A DNA stretch of 64,000 bases from Dyadobacter jiangsuensis. Lineage in GTDB: Bacteria; Bacteroidota; Bacteroidia; Cytophagales; Spirosomataceae. How positions within the stretch are numbered: position 1 is the first letter of the stretch; every line of letters starts with the position of its first letter. The notes under the pieces are model-generated. The model was given only the letters and a program-made list of their open reading frames with translations, did not search any database and was not told the DNA's origin. Location: positions 310,001-374,000 of the forward strand of contig NZ_PYAS01000002.1 of NCBI RefSeq assembly GCF_003014695.1. Direction: 5' to 3'. Made by a program: the position numbers and the translations under genes. This document shows, one piece after another, positions 1 to 7,338 of the stretch.

Positions 1-563
1 CGGTTTCGGACTTCAAGAAAGTGGATATCGGCGGCGCGTATTCGATTATCATCCGCCAGGGCACTGAATACAGCGTAACGGCCGATTCGGATAACCAGGA
101 GCATATCGATGATATGAAGGTAGTAGTGGAAGATGGCGTGCTGCGTGTGAAACGTACCCGTGATTTTAACCTCTTCGACCACCAGGAATGGCAGCGTGTA
201 GGTATTGTGATTACCATGCCTACCATCGAAAACCTGTCGCTTTCGGGAGCCAACAAGACATTGGTGACCGAGTTCAAAGATGTGCCGAAGCTGAATGTGG
301 ATATTTCGGGTGCTTCGAAAACGGAGCTGAATGTATTCGCGGATCAATTGTCGGTGAATGTCTCGGGCGCTTCGAAGGCAACATTGAGAGGTTCCGCGAA
401 ATCGGCCAAGCTGGATGCGCACGGTGCCTGCAAACTGACGGCCACCGAAATGAATATCCAGAATGCGGACGTGAATGCATCGGGCGCTTCGAAAGTGGAG
501 CTGAGCCAGGTGCCCAACCTGAACAAACATGCCAGTGGCGCGAGCAAAATCAATGTGCAGTAA
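1..563 (+). CDS. DUF2807 (GIN domain) envelope protein, 5' end outside the window
   Basis: The reading frame is open from base 3 and continues upstream, so about 187 C-terminal residues are visible and the start and any signal peptide lie outside. The sequence is a run of short beta-helix turns, most carrying an SGASK-type motif (SGANK, SGASK four times, a variant HGACK), typical of the DUF2807 'putative auto-transporter adhesin, head GIN' family of Bacteroidota. Family members are exported and probably sit in the periplasm or at the cell surface; no biochemical role is established. The downstream gene at 633 is a paralogue with the same motif ladder, so the two are a tandem duplication. A hairpin follows the stop codon. 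Family confidence is high; function is unknown. Confidence 0.85.
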   Translation, partial: VSDFKKVDIGGAYSIIIRQGTEYSVTADSDNQEHIDDMKVVVEDGVLRVKRTRDFNLFDHQEWQRVGIVITMPTIENLSLSGANKTLVTEFKDVPKLNVDISGASKTELNVFADQLSVNVSGASKATLRGSAKSAKLDAHGACKLTATEMNIQNADVNASGASKVELSQVPNLNKHASGASKINVQ

Positions 564-570
564 AATTTTG

Positions 571-601
571 AATGCCGGTGCAACATCGCCGGCATTCTTT
601 T
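571..601 (+). terminator. Hairpin after the first DUF2807 gene
   Basis: AATGCCGGTG (571-580) pairs with CGCCGGCATT (587-596) around a 6-nt loop, with one G-T wobble, followed by CTTTT. It lies 8 bases after the stop codon and ahead of the next gene, so it is a likely factor-independent terminator or attenuating hairpin. Confidence 0.6.
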
Positions 602-632
602 CATCTTTTCGGAAAATCTAACTTATTAAACC

Positions 633-1328
633 ATGAAAAGAACGCAACTATTCCTCATTGCAGCCCTTTTGATCACCGCATTATCTTGCCAGGTATCCGC
701 ACAAGAGACCCGCAAATTCTCCGTTTCGGGCTTTACCAAGCTATCAATGGGCAGCGCATTCAAAATAGATGTGAAGCAGGGCAGCAGTTTCAGTGTAACG
801 GCGACCGGTCGTTCGGAGGACCTCGACGATATGGAATCGGCGGTGAAAAGCGGCACTCTGCGTTTGGGCTATAAGAACAATGGCTGGAACAAGAACCGCA
901 AGACTGTCGATATCAGCATCACCATGCCGGCGCTTGAAGGTGTTGACTTTTCAGGCGCTTCCAAAGCCAATGTCGCCCGTTTCTCCGGTGTGAAAAACAT
1001 GGAAATTGAAGTTTCCGGCGCATCGCAGGTGACGATGAGCGTTGCCGCCCCCAAAGTGGCTGTTGACCTTTCGGGTGCATCGTCGCTCACGCTTACAGGT
1101 GAAGGCGACGTCCTGACAGGCGATGTTTCGGGAGCTTCGTCACTTAAGGGCCGTGATTTCTCCGCCAAAACCGTGAACATCGATGCCTCCGGTGCCAGCA
1201 GTGCTGCCGTACTGGCCAGCAATACCGTCAATGCCGAAGCCAGCGGTGCCAGCAGCATCCGCTATTCAGGCGGAGCGAAGGACATTCATTCCAGCACCTC
1301 AGGCGCCAGCTCGGTCAAAAGAGATTGA
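633..1328 (+). CDS. DUF2807 (GIN domain) envelope protein, second tandem copy
   Basis: A 231-residue protein with an N-terminal signal peptide (MKRTQLFLIAALLITALSC, with a likely cleavage after VSAQ). The mature part is a DUF2807 beta-helix with repeated GASK, GASQ and GASS turns and ends in SSVKRD. It is paralogous to the preceding gene: both open with an F-x-K-x-x-(G)-x-A-(F/Y)-x-I motif followed by a Q-G-(T/S)-x-(Y/F)-S-V-T-A motif. A cysteine near residue 19 could be read as a lipobox, but Ala-Gln cleavage by signal peptidase I is more typical here. The gene is monocistronic or read through from the first copy, and a strong terminator follows. Function is unknown. Confidence 0.87.
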   Translation: MKRTQLFLIAALLITALSCQVSAQETRKFSVSGFTKLSMGSAFKIDVKQGSSFSVTATGRSEDLDDMESAVKSGTLRLGYKNNGWNKNRKTVDISITMPALEGVDFSGASKANVARFSGVKNMEIEVSGASQVTMSVAAPKVAVDLSGASSLTLTGEGDVLTGDVSGASSLKGRDFSAKTVNIDASGASSAAVLASNTVNAEASGASSIRYSGGAKDIHSSTSGASSVKRD

Positions 1329-1359
1329 AGAGAACCATCTAATATTCACCACGAACTAC

Positions 1360-1392
1360 AAAAAAGGCCTGCGACTGCGGGCCTTTTTTGTT
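1360..1392 (+). terminator. Rho-independent terminator
   Basis: AAAAAAGGCCTGC and GCGGGCCTTTTTT form a stem around GACT, followed by GTTT. The A-run on the left arm and T-run on the right arm would allow termination on either strand. It ends the DUF2807 unit. Confidence 0.85.
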
Positions 1393-1447
1393 TAAATCAG
1401 TTTCTTTTACAACTTGCATCACTCAACACGCATTACTGACATCACAC

Positions 1448-2293
1448 ATGAGCCGAAAATATTTACTATCCATTGCATTGTGCCTCACATTCTTTCACCA
1501 GCTGGCGATGGGGCAAGGGCGCTCCAAATTCGGCGGGCGCTATACCGATCCGTTCGGGATGCTGAGCGTGACAGCGGGAGTAGGCGTGGCCTATTACATG
1601 GGTGATCTCAACGACGGTATCCATATGAAGCACCTCGGGCTCGGGCCATCGGTGTCGCTGGGCGCACAATACAGGCTTACCGAGCACGTGAGCGCACGCG
1701 GGGAACTGCGTTTTTACCAGGTTTCCGGTGATCAGAAGTATTCCAAAAATTACCAGAATAACCTTTCATTCAAGACATTCAACCCGGATATTAACCTGGG
1801 TTTGCAGGCCGATTTGTTTGCCTATAACCGGCAGGCGCCGATCAATCCGTATCTGTTCGGAGGAGTAGGGTTTACATACCTGAGCCCAAAAGCGAAACTG
1901 GGGGGCACCTGGTACAGCCTGCCCGAGCTCACAACAGAAGGCGTGAAGTACAAACGAATGCCGCTCGTATTGACTGCGGGTATCGGCGTTTCCGTGAAAA
2001 CTACTGAAAAACTGAGCCTCGGCCTTGAACTCTGCAATAACTTCGTCAATTCGGATTACCTCGATGACGTAAGCACGGTTTACCCTAATCCCGATCAGCT
2101 GCCGAGCGACATTGCCCGTGCACTTTCCGACCGTGCACCCGAAATCGGGGAGCCGCAGCGCCAGCCGGGCTGGAACCGTGGCAGCGCCAAAAGCAAGGAC
2201 AGTTATTTGTTTTTGCAGGTGCGGGGAACCTACCTGATCGGCAACCGCGCCCAGAACCAGGAGCGGAAAAAGACCCGCTGCCCCAAATTTTAA
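1448..2293 (+). CDS. Outer-membrane beta-barrel protein (DUF6089/PorG-like)
   Basis: A 281-residue protein. I chose the ATG at 1448 over the frame's first start because it gives a clean signal peptide (MSRKYLLSIALCLTFFHQLAMGQ). The mature part has alternating hydrophobic and polar strands with glycine-rich turns, and a YYMGDLND segment near residues 43-50 resembling the GVSYYLGDL motif of small Bacteroidota outer-membrane proteins of the DUF6089/PorG type. A basic, lysine-rich tail follows the last strand. Residues 210-260 form a non-barrel insertion rich in Pro, Asp and Arg. It could be a structural porin or an accessory barrel of the type IX machinery; the sequence does not decide. Confidence 0.7.
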   Translation: MSRKYLLSIALCLTFFHQLAMGQGRSKFGGRYTDPFGMLSVTAGVGVAYYMGDLNDGIHMKHLGLGPSVSLGAQYRLTEHVSARGELRFYQVSGDQKYSKNYQNNLSFKTFNPDINLGLQADLFAYNRQAPINPYLFGGVGFTYLSPKAKLGGTWYSLPELTTEGVKYKRMPLVLTAGIGVSVKTTEKLSLGLELCNNFVNSDYLDDVSTVYPNPDQLPSDIARALSDRAPEIGEPQRQPGWNRGSAKSKDSYLFLQVRGTYLIGNRAQNQERKKTRCPKF

Positions 2294-2311
2294 ATACATC
2301 ATCATACCAAC

Positions 2312-2830
2312 ATGCTGAAACCGAAAAAGCCCCATCAATCCGAAGTTACCATGACCGAAATGGTGCTTCCCAACGATACCAATACACTCAATAACCTGAT
2401 GGGAGGAAGGCTGCTGCACTGGATGGATATTTGTGCGGCGATTTCGGCGCAAAAACACTCCAACCGCATTGTGGTGACGGCTTCTGTGGATAATGTATCA
2501 TTTACAGAGCCGATCCGGCTTGGGAACATCGTAACCATGCATGCCAAGGTAACCCGCGCTTTCAATTCCTCGATGGAGGTTTTCCTGGAAGTGTGGGCGG
2601 AGGATATTCCGGCAGGACAGCGGGTGAGTACCAACCGCGCATTCTACACTTTCGTGGCGGTGGACCAGAACGGCCGGCCTATCGAAGTACCGCCGCTCGA
2701 ACCGGAGACGGCCGAAGAAAACGAGTTATATCTGAGCGCCCTTCGCCGCCGTCAGTTGCGCCTCGTGCTCGCCGGCCGGTTGAATGCCGCCGAAGCTACT
2801 GAGCTGAAAGCGCTTTTTAAGGTGGAATAA
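2312..2830 (+). CDS. Acyl-CoA thioesterase (hotdog fold)
   Basis: A 172-residue cytosolic protein of the YciA/acyl-CoA thioester hydrolase family. The hotdog core shows the segment from N28 through MGG (30-32) to MD (38-39), which in the family carries the active-site Asn/Asp region and central helix, followed by the strand motif VTASVDNVSF. Members hydrolyse acyl-CoA thioesters to free acid and CoA. It starts 18 bases after the barrel gene and may be co-transcribed. The C-terminal 40 residues are Glu/Arg/Leu-rich and probably helical. Substrate chain length cannot be told from sequence. Confidence 0.85.
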   Translation: MLKPKKPHQSEVTMTEMVLPNDTNTLNNLMGGRLLHWMDICAAISAQKHSNRIVVTASVDNVSFTEPIRLGNIVTMHAKVTRAFNSSMEVFLEVWAEDIPAGQRVSTNRAFYTFVAVDQNGRPIEVPPLEPETAEENELYLSALRRRQLRLVLAGRLNAAEATELKALFKVE

Positions 2831-2854
2831 GGCGGTATGCACGGCATAATTTGG

Positions 2855-2862
2855 TAATTTTG
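2855..2862 (+). promoter_or_regulatory. Candidate -7 box for ridA
   Basis: TAATTTTG matches the Bacteroidota -7 consensus TAnnTTTG exactly and lies 13 bases upstream of the ridA ATG. No good TTTG -33 box stands at the expected distance, so it may be a weak or leaderless promoter. Confidence 0.4.
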
Positions 2863-2875
2863 CGGCATCAACTCT

Positions 2876-3253
2876 ATGTCACTTATGCCCAAACAAATCA
2901 TATTTTCGGACAAAGCACCGGCCCCCATTGGTCCTTACAGCCAGGCTGTTAAAGTAGATGGCACTGTTTATGTTTCAGGGCAAATCGCTGCCGAGCTGGC
3001 GAAGTCGGGGGATATTAAAGCAGAGACCGGGATGGTCATGCAGAACATCGGGCATATCCTGGGAGCGGCCGGCCTCGGCTTTCAGAATGTGGTGAAAGCC
3101 AGCATTTTCCTCCGCGATATGAACGACTTTGCATCGGTCAACGAAATCTACGGCAGCTTTTTCACCAAAGAACCTCCTGCCCGCGAGACGGTACAGGTAG
3201 CACGCCTGCCGAAAGACGTTAACGTTGAAATTTCCGTCATCGCCGTCGAGTGA
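2876..3253 (+). CDS. ridA: RidA family reactive intermediate/imine deaminase
   Basis: A 125-residue member of the RidA (YjgF/YER057c/UK114) family, which hydrolyses reactive enamine/imine intermediates from PLP enzymes to keto acids and ammonia. Family signatures are visible: PIGPYSQA near residues 17-24, VSGQI at 33-37, and PPARETV with the conserved carboxylate-binding Arg (R103) followed by E118 near the C-terminus. An alternative ATG lies 9 bases downstream at 2885 and would give the more usual MPKQIIF start. It is free-standing, followed by the phased repeat array and then gltX on the same strand. Confidence 0.93.
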   Translation: MSLMPKQIIFSDKAPAPIGPYSQAVKVDGTVYVSGQIAAELAKSGDIKAETGMVMQNIGHILGAAGLGFQNVVKASIFLRDMNDFASVNEIYGSFFTKEPPARETVQVARLPKDVNVEISVIAVE

Positions 3254-3264
3254 CGCCAGTTTTT

Positions 3265-3415
3265 GTCAGGAATGGTCAGTTATAGTCATGTATGGTCAAG
3301 AGTCGTCAATAAGTCAAGTGTTGAAAGGAGAGAAAATTTAATGACAATGCCTGACTATCAATGACAATACTTGACAATGTCTGACAACATTTGACAACAC
3401 CTGACCACCAATGAC
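3265..3415 (+). repeat. Helically phased GTCA/TGAC array upstream of gltX
   Basis: Six GTCA tetramers begin at 3265, 3275, 3285, 3295, 3305 and 3313. Eight TGAC tetramers (the reverse complement) then begin at 3342, 3352, 3362, 3372, 3382, 3392, 3402 and 3412. Within each block the spacing is exactly 10 bp, except the last GTCA at 8 bp. The six bases between tetramers vary. The two blocks form an inverted arrangement about a 25-bp centre. The array fills nearly the whole space between ridA and gltX and ends 36 bp before the gltX ATG. A related array lies at 39502-39575. Confidence 0.9.
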
Positions 3416-3450
3416 CAAAAACCATAGAACAGTAATTAATTTTTGAATAA

Positions 3451-5001
3451 ATGAATAACAAACCTGTCAGGGTGCGTTTTGCGCCTAGTCCAACCGGTCC
3501 GCTGCACGCGGGCGGTGTGCGCACGGCCCTGTATAACTACCTGTTTGCACGCCAGCAAGGCGGCCAGATGCTGCTTCGCATCGAAGATACCGACCAGAAC
3601 CGCTACGTTCCGGGCGCCGAGGCATATATTCTGGAAGCGTTGGAATGGCTGGGGATCGGCATCGACGAAGGCCCGCAGCAAGGCGGCCCGCATGCCCCTT
3701 ACCGGCAATCGGAGAGAAAAGAAATGTACCGCGAGTATGCGGAAAGGCTCGTTCAGGAAGGGAAGGCGTATTATGCTTTTGATACCCCTGAGCAGCTGGA
3801 TGATATGCGCAAGCGCCTGGAAGCTGCGAAAGTGGCTGCGGTCCAATACAATGCAATCACTCGTACCGAAATGACCAACTCACTGACGCTGTCGGCGGAG
3901 GAAACCAAAGCACGGCTCGAAAGCGGCGATCCTTACGTGATCCGGATGAAGATCATGCCCAAAGAGGATATCCGTTTCAATGACCTGATCCGCGGCTGGG
4001 TGGTGGTACACTCGTCGCAGATCGATGATAAAGTGCTTTTGAAGTCGGACGGTATGCCTACTTACCATTTGGCAAACATCGTGGACGACCATCTGATGGG
4101 CATCACCCACGTGATCCGTGGGGAAGAATGGCTGCCTTCGGCTCCGTTGCACGTGCTGCTGTACCGCTATCTGGGCTGGGAAAGCACCATGCCGCAGTTT
4201 GCGCATTTGCCTTTGCTCCTCAAACCGGACGGTAACGGCAAGCTCTCGAAACGTGACGCAGATCTCGGTGGGTTCCCGATCTTCCCATTGGAATGGACAG
4301 ATCCTAACACCGGCGAAAAAGCCCGCGGTTTCCGTGAAGAAGGCTATTTGCCCGGCGCTACTGCCAACTTCCTCGCATTACTGGGCTGGAATGCCGGTAC
4401 CGAGCAGGAGATTTTCAGCATGGACGAGCTCATTGCCTCATTCAGCTTCGAGCGCGTGCATAAGGCGGGTGCGCGATTCGATATTCAGAAGGCCAACTGG
4501 TTTAACCAGCAATATTTAAAACAGCTGGACGATGCTGCGATCATCGAAGAACTGAAACCGTTGTACGCAGCGAAAGGCATTACTGTCAACCAGGACCAGC
4601 TTGCACAGATCGTGCATTTGCTGAAAGACCGCGTACATTTCATCAAGGAAATCGTTTCGGAATCGCTCTTTTTGTTCGCAGCGCCGGAGGAATATGACCA
4701 GGATGTGGTGATCAAGAAATGGAATGAGGAGGCCGTGAATGCTATCGGCGGTTTCAAAGAGGCTTTGGCCGGTTTTGACGGCAACTTCGTAGCACACGAT
4801 ATTAAGGAAGTACTTTCGGCGACGATGGAATCGCTGGGTGTCAAAATGGGTAAGATCATGCAGGCACTGCGCCTGGCGGTAACCGGCGCAGGTGCCGGCC
4901 CGGATTTGATGATCATCATGGAGATACTCGGAAAAGACGAGGTCGTGAGAAGGCTTGAAACAGCGCTCAGCCGCTTGTCAGCACAAATAAGGCTGGCGTA
5001 A
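3451..5001 (+). CDS. gltX: Glutamyl-tRNA synthetase
   Basis: A 516-residue class I aminoacyl-tRNA synthetase that charges tRNA-Glu with glutamate in the cytosol. The HIGH signature appears as LHAGG (residues 18-22) in the family opening RFAPSPTGPLHAGG, and the KMSKS loop as KLSKR (264-268). The N-terminal Rossmann catalytic domain is followed by the alpha-helical anticodon-binding domain to residue 516, a normal length for Bacteroidota. The ATG at 3451 follows an AT-rich leader. The upstream phased repeat array is the only notable regulatory candidate. Confidence 0.97.
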   Translation: MNNKPVRVRFAPSPTGPLHAGGVRTALYNYLFARQQGGQMLLRIEDTDQNRYVPGAEAYILEALEWLGIGIDEGPQQGGPHAPYRQSERKEMYREYAERLVQEGKAYYAFDTPEQLDDMRKRLEAAKVAAVQYNAITRTEMTNSLTLSAEETKARLESGDPYVIRMKIMPKEDIRFNDLIRGWVVVHSSQIDDKVLLKSDGMPTYHLANIVDDHLMGITHVIRGEEWLPSAPLHVLLYRYLGWESTMPQFAHLPLLLKPDGNGKLSKRDADLGGFPIFPLEWTDPNTGEKARGFREEGYLPGATANFLALLGWNAGTEQEIFSMDELIASFSFERVHKAGARFDIQKANWFNQQYLKQLDDAAIIEELKPLYAAKGITVNQDQLAQIVHLLKDRVHFIKEIVSESLFLFAAPEEYDQDVVIKKWNEEAVNAIGGFKEALAGFDGNFVAHDIKEVLSATMESLGVKMGKIMQALRLAVTGAGAGPDLMIIMEILGKDEVVRRLETALSRLSAQIRLA

Positions 5002-5106
5002 GCTCGCACCGACCGCAGGATCAAATTCCATTGGTACCGCGGGGATCATTGCATATTTTCGTAACAAGTGAAAAACGGGTCTTAGCGGCCCATTGGCATC
5101 AAACAC

Positions 5107-5361
5107 ATGGCTAAGAAAAAACAGTCGGAAACATCCAAGCCTGCACCGGAAAAACCACGCGTGCACAAGGACCTGGAAGGTTTTGATATCCAGATCAACT
5201 CGTTCGGTGAGATCACCACGAGCTTTGATATGGACCGTATCAATGAATTTTTGAATAAAAATGTGGATGATAAAAAACTCCGTGACCGGGAGGATATCCC
5301 CGGCCGAAAAACCCGGAAATCGAAGAAAAAGAGTTCCGAGGAAGAAGAAGAGGAAGAATAA
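5107..5361 (+). CDS. Small conserved protein with acidic tail
   Basis: An 84-residue protein with three zones: a Lys/Pro-rich N-terminus (1-20), a middle region (LEGFDIQINSFGEITTSFDMDRINEFLNK, residues about 23-51) that resembles a small protein I recall as conserved in Cytophagales, and a charged tail with a KSKKK stretch and seven consecutive glutamates at the C-terminus. No catalytic motif is evident. It sits between gltX and the TIGR00266 gene, 22 bp upstream of the latter, so co-expression with it is likely. Function unknown; the poly-Glu tail suggests a flexible, possibly nucleic-acid- or protein-binding appendix. Confidence 0.75.
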   Translation: MAKKKQSETSKPAPEKPRVHKDLEGFDIQINSFGEITTSFDMDRINEFLNKNVDDKKLRDREDIPGRKTRKSKKKSSEEEEEEE

Positions 5362-5383
5362 ACCATAAACCTTTTGCGAAAAA

Positions 5384-6163
5384 ATGATCTCACACGAAAT
5401 CGATTACAAAATCATCGGCGACGACATTCAGGTCGTTGAAATTGAACTCGACCCGAACGAAACCGTGATCGCCGAAGCGGGTGCTATGCTTTTTATGGAA
5501 GACGGCATTCAGTTCGAAACCAAAATGGGCGACGGCTCGGAGGCGAACCAGAGCATTATGGGCAAGATTTTCCAGGCGGGAACGCGCTTGCTGACTGGCG
5601 AATCGCTGTTTATGACGCATTTTACCAACCGTGGTGTAGGTAAGAAGAAGGTAGCATTCTCGGCACCTTATCCGGGAACGGTTATGCCGATAGACTTGTC
5701 GAAAATCTACGGTAATGAGCTGATCGTACAGAAAGACGGTTTCCTTTGCGCGGCCATGGGCACGAGCATGAAAATCCATTTTAACCAGCGTTTCGGATCG
5801 GGCTTGTTCGGTGGGGAAGGTTTTATACTTCAAAAACTGAAAGGCGACGGGATGGCCTTCGTACATGCGGGCGGCGTGGTGATGGAGAAGCAGCTGAATA
5901 ACGAAACCCTACGGATCGATACCGGTTGCGTGGTGGCATTCGAGCAATCGCTGAGCTTCGATATCCAGCGCTCGGGTGGTTTGAAATCGATGGTGTTCGG
6001 TGGAGAAGGAATGTTCCTGGCTACATTGCGTGGTACAGGCCGTTGCTGGATTCAGTCGATGCCGATTTCCAAACTGATCCAGCGGCTTTCGGTATACGGT
6101 CCCAACAGCCGGAAAGAAAGCGGTTCGGTGATCGGAGGTTTGGGAAGTTTGTTTGAAGATTAA
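5384..6163 (+). CDS. TIGR00266 / AIM24 family protein
   Basis: A 259-residue protein of the TIGR00266 (AIM24-like) family, a beta-rich fold found across bacteria and in mitochondria. Family features visible are [12 protein letters not shown] near residues 30-42, a glycine-rich centre ([11 protein letters not shown]) and the C-terminal glycine-rich run ending GGLGSLFED. No enzymatic activity is established; members are described only as possible membrane- or protein-associated factors. It lies 22 bp after the small acidic-tail protein and ends at a large bidirectional terminator. Confidence 0.88.
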   Translation: MISHEIDYKIIGDDIQVVEIELDPNETVIAEAGAMLFMEDGIQFETKMGDGSEANQSIMGKIFQAGTRLLTGESLFMTHFTNRGVGKKKVAFSAPYPGTVMPIDLSKIYGNELIVQKDGFLCAAMGTSMKIHFNQRFGSGLFGGEGFILQKLKGDGMAFVHAGGVVMEKQLNNETLRIDTGCVVAFEQSLSFDIQRSGGLKSMVFGGEGMFLATLRGTGRCWIQSMPISKLIQRLSVYGPNSRKESGSVIGGLGSLFED

Positions 6164-6169
6164 GATACC

Positions 6170-6240
6170 AAAGTCACCCTGAGCGGAGTCGAAGGGCATC
6201 ACGCACGATGCCCTTCGACTCCGCTCAGGGTGACTTTTTT
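6170..6240. terminator. 31-bp perfect inverted repeat, bidirectional terminator
   Basis: The arms 6170-6200 and 6207-6237 are perfect reverse complements around the 6-nt loop ACGCAC. The core CCTGAGCGGAGTCGAAGGG has the look of a dispersed repeat seen between genes in other bacterial genomes. Convergent genes end on both sides (6163 plus, 6240 minus), and the arm termini AAAG...CTTT followed by T-runs fit termination on either strand. Confidence 0.85.
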
Positions 6241-7235
6241 TATTTCAAAATATAGACGCCCCGGCCGGCACCCAGCCATATTTCTCCGGTCGGGCTCTGG
6301 CCGATAGTAAATATGCCGCCACTATCTTCGAGGTCTTTTAGTTCCCATTTCCCGTTTCTGAAAACGCCGTATTCTCTATCGCCCCAGAATGCGGCCCATA
6401 TGCGGTTGTCGCGGTCGGTAAACACGTGTTGGGTCATATAAACCTTTTTATCTTCCTCGGGGAGGTCGATCACCTGGCTCGAATGTCCATTGAACCGGAA
6501 TATCTGCGGGCGCCCAGGTACCATGGTGCTCGAAAGTCCGTAGTTGATGGAGGCCACCAAGTCATTGTTTTGATCAATTGCGATATTGCCATAATAGTAT
6601 GGGTTGAAGCCAAGCTCTTTTTCCGTGAAAATGTCCCACTGATCGTTTTTAATGCGGACCATGGAAGTTGCGGTGATTCCGTCGTTGAGCGCGGCCCAAA
6701 CGGTGTTGTTCCGGTCGATGGCAATGCCTGCTACAAGGTTACCGGGCAGTTGAGAGTTTTCGGGCGTGAAGGTAGTAAAGCGCTCCCCGTCATATTTAAC
6801 CAGTCCGCCCTGTTTGGAAGCGCCGGCCGAAAACCAGACATTGTCGGCACCATCTACGGTTACCGCGCGTACCGAATTGCGCGGCAGGTTGTACATGCCC
6901 GACTCGTACCGCGTGAATTTCGAGCCGTCATATTTGATCAGCGCGTCCGTTCCAAGCCATACATTACCTTTCTTATCGACATCTATATCCCAGATCGCTG
7001 CTTTTTTCAAAGTGGAATTAGAAGAATCAAAAACGGCAATGCTCGTGCCGCTATGCCGGATGAGCCCCTGGCCGAGCGTTCCGAGCCATGCGGTACCTGA
7101 TTTGTCGAATGCGATGGAAATGATGTGGTAATCTTTCAGTTTGGCGTCAGTAATTTCGAGCGGGACGGGACTGTCACCCGATGTGCAGGCATTAACCAGG
7201 AATGCGAAGAGCAGAATTGGTAATAGTCTTTTCAT
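6240..7235 (-). CDS. Beta-propeller lipoprotein (two-component regulator propeller repeats)
   Basis: A 331-residue protein. I chose the ATG at 7235 over an in-frame GTG one codon upstream. The N-terminus is a lipoprotein signal (MKRLLPILLFAFLVNAC, lipobox cysteine near residue 17). The body consists of about seven reg_prop-type blades with repeated motifs such as GTAWLGT, GNVWLGT, DNVWFSA, NTVWAAL and GEIWLGA, each followed by a G-L-(I/V)-(R/K)-(H/Y) type strand. These propellers are the sensor part of hybrid two-component proteins, but here no transmembrane, kinase or regulator domain follows. It may be a free sensor or scaffold on the membrane surface. It is monocistronic and ends at the shared hairpin. 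Confidence 0.78.
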   Translation of the reverse strand: MKRLLPILLFAFLVNACTSGDSPVPLEITDAKLKDYHIISIAFDKSGTAWLGTLGQGLIRHSGTSIAVFDSSNSTLKKAAIWDIDVDKKGNVWLGTDALIKYDGSKFTRYESGMYNLPRNSVRAVTVDGADNVWFSAGASKQGGLVKYDGERFTTFTPENSQLPGNLVAGIAIDRNNTVWAALNDGITATSMVRIKNDQWDIFTEKELGFNPYYYGNIAIDQNNDLVASINYGLSSTMVPGRPQIFRFNGHSSQVIDLPEEDKKVYMTQHVFTDRDNRIWAAFWGDREYGVFRNGKWELKDLEDSGGIFTIGQSPTGEIWLGAGRGVYILK

Positions 7236-7338
7236 CACGTAAAAAATTGCGGTTTGAGGAACGGAACATCATTCCTGTGGACACGCCGGGTTGGGCGATA
7301 GTTGGAATCGGTTGATTATTAGCAAGATATAAGTTGTT

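Noticed and set aside
3265-3415. Possible CRISPR or simple tandem repeat
   Set aside because: Only a tetramer is conserved at each 10-bp step and the array inverts midway; it fits neither class.
5082-5393. Serine-rich minus-strand frame
   Set aside because: It is the complement of the poly-Glu tail of the small protein at 5107-5361.
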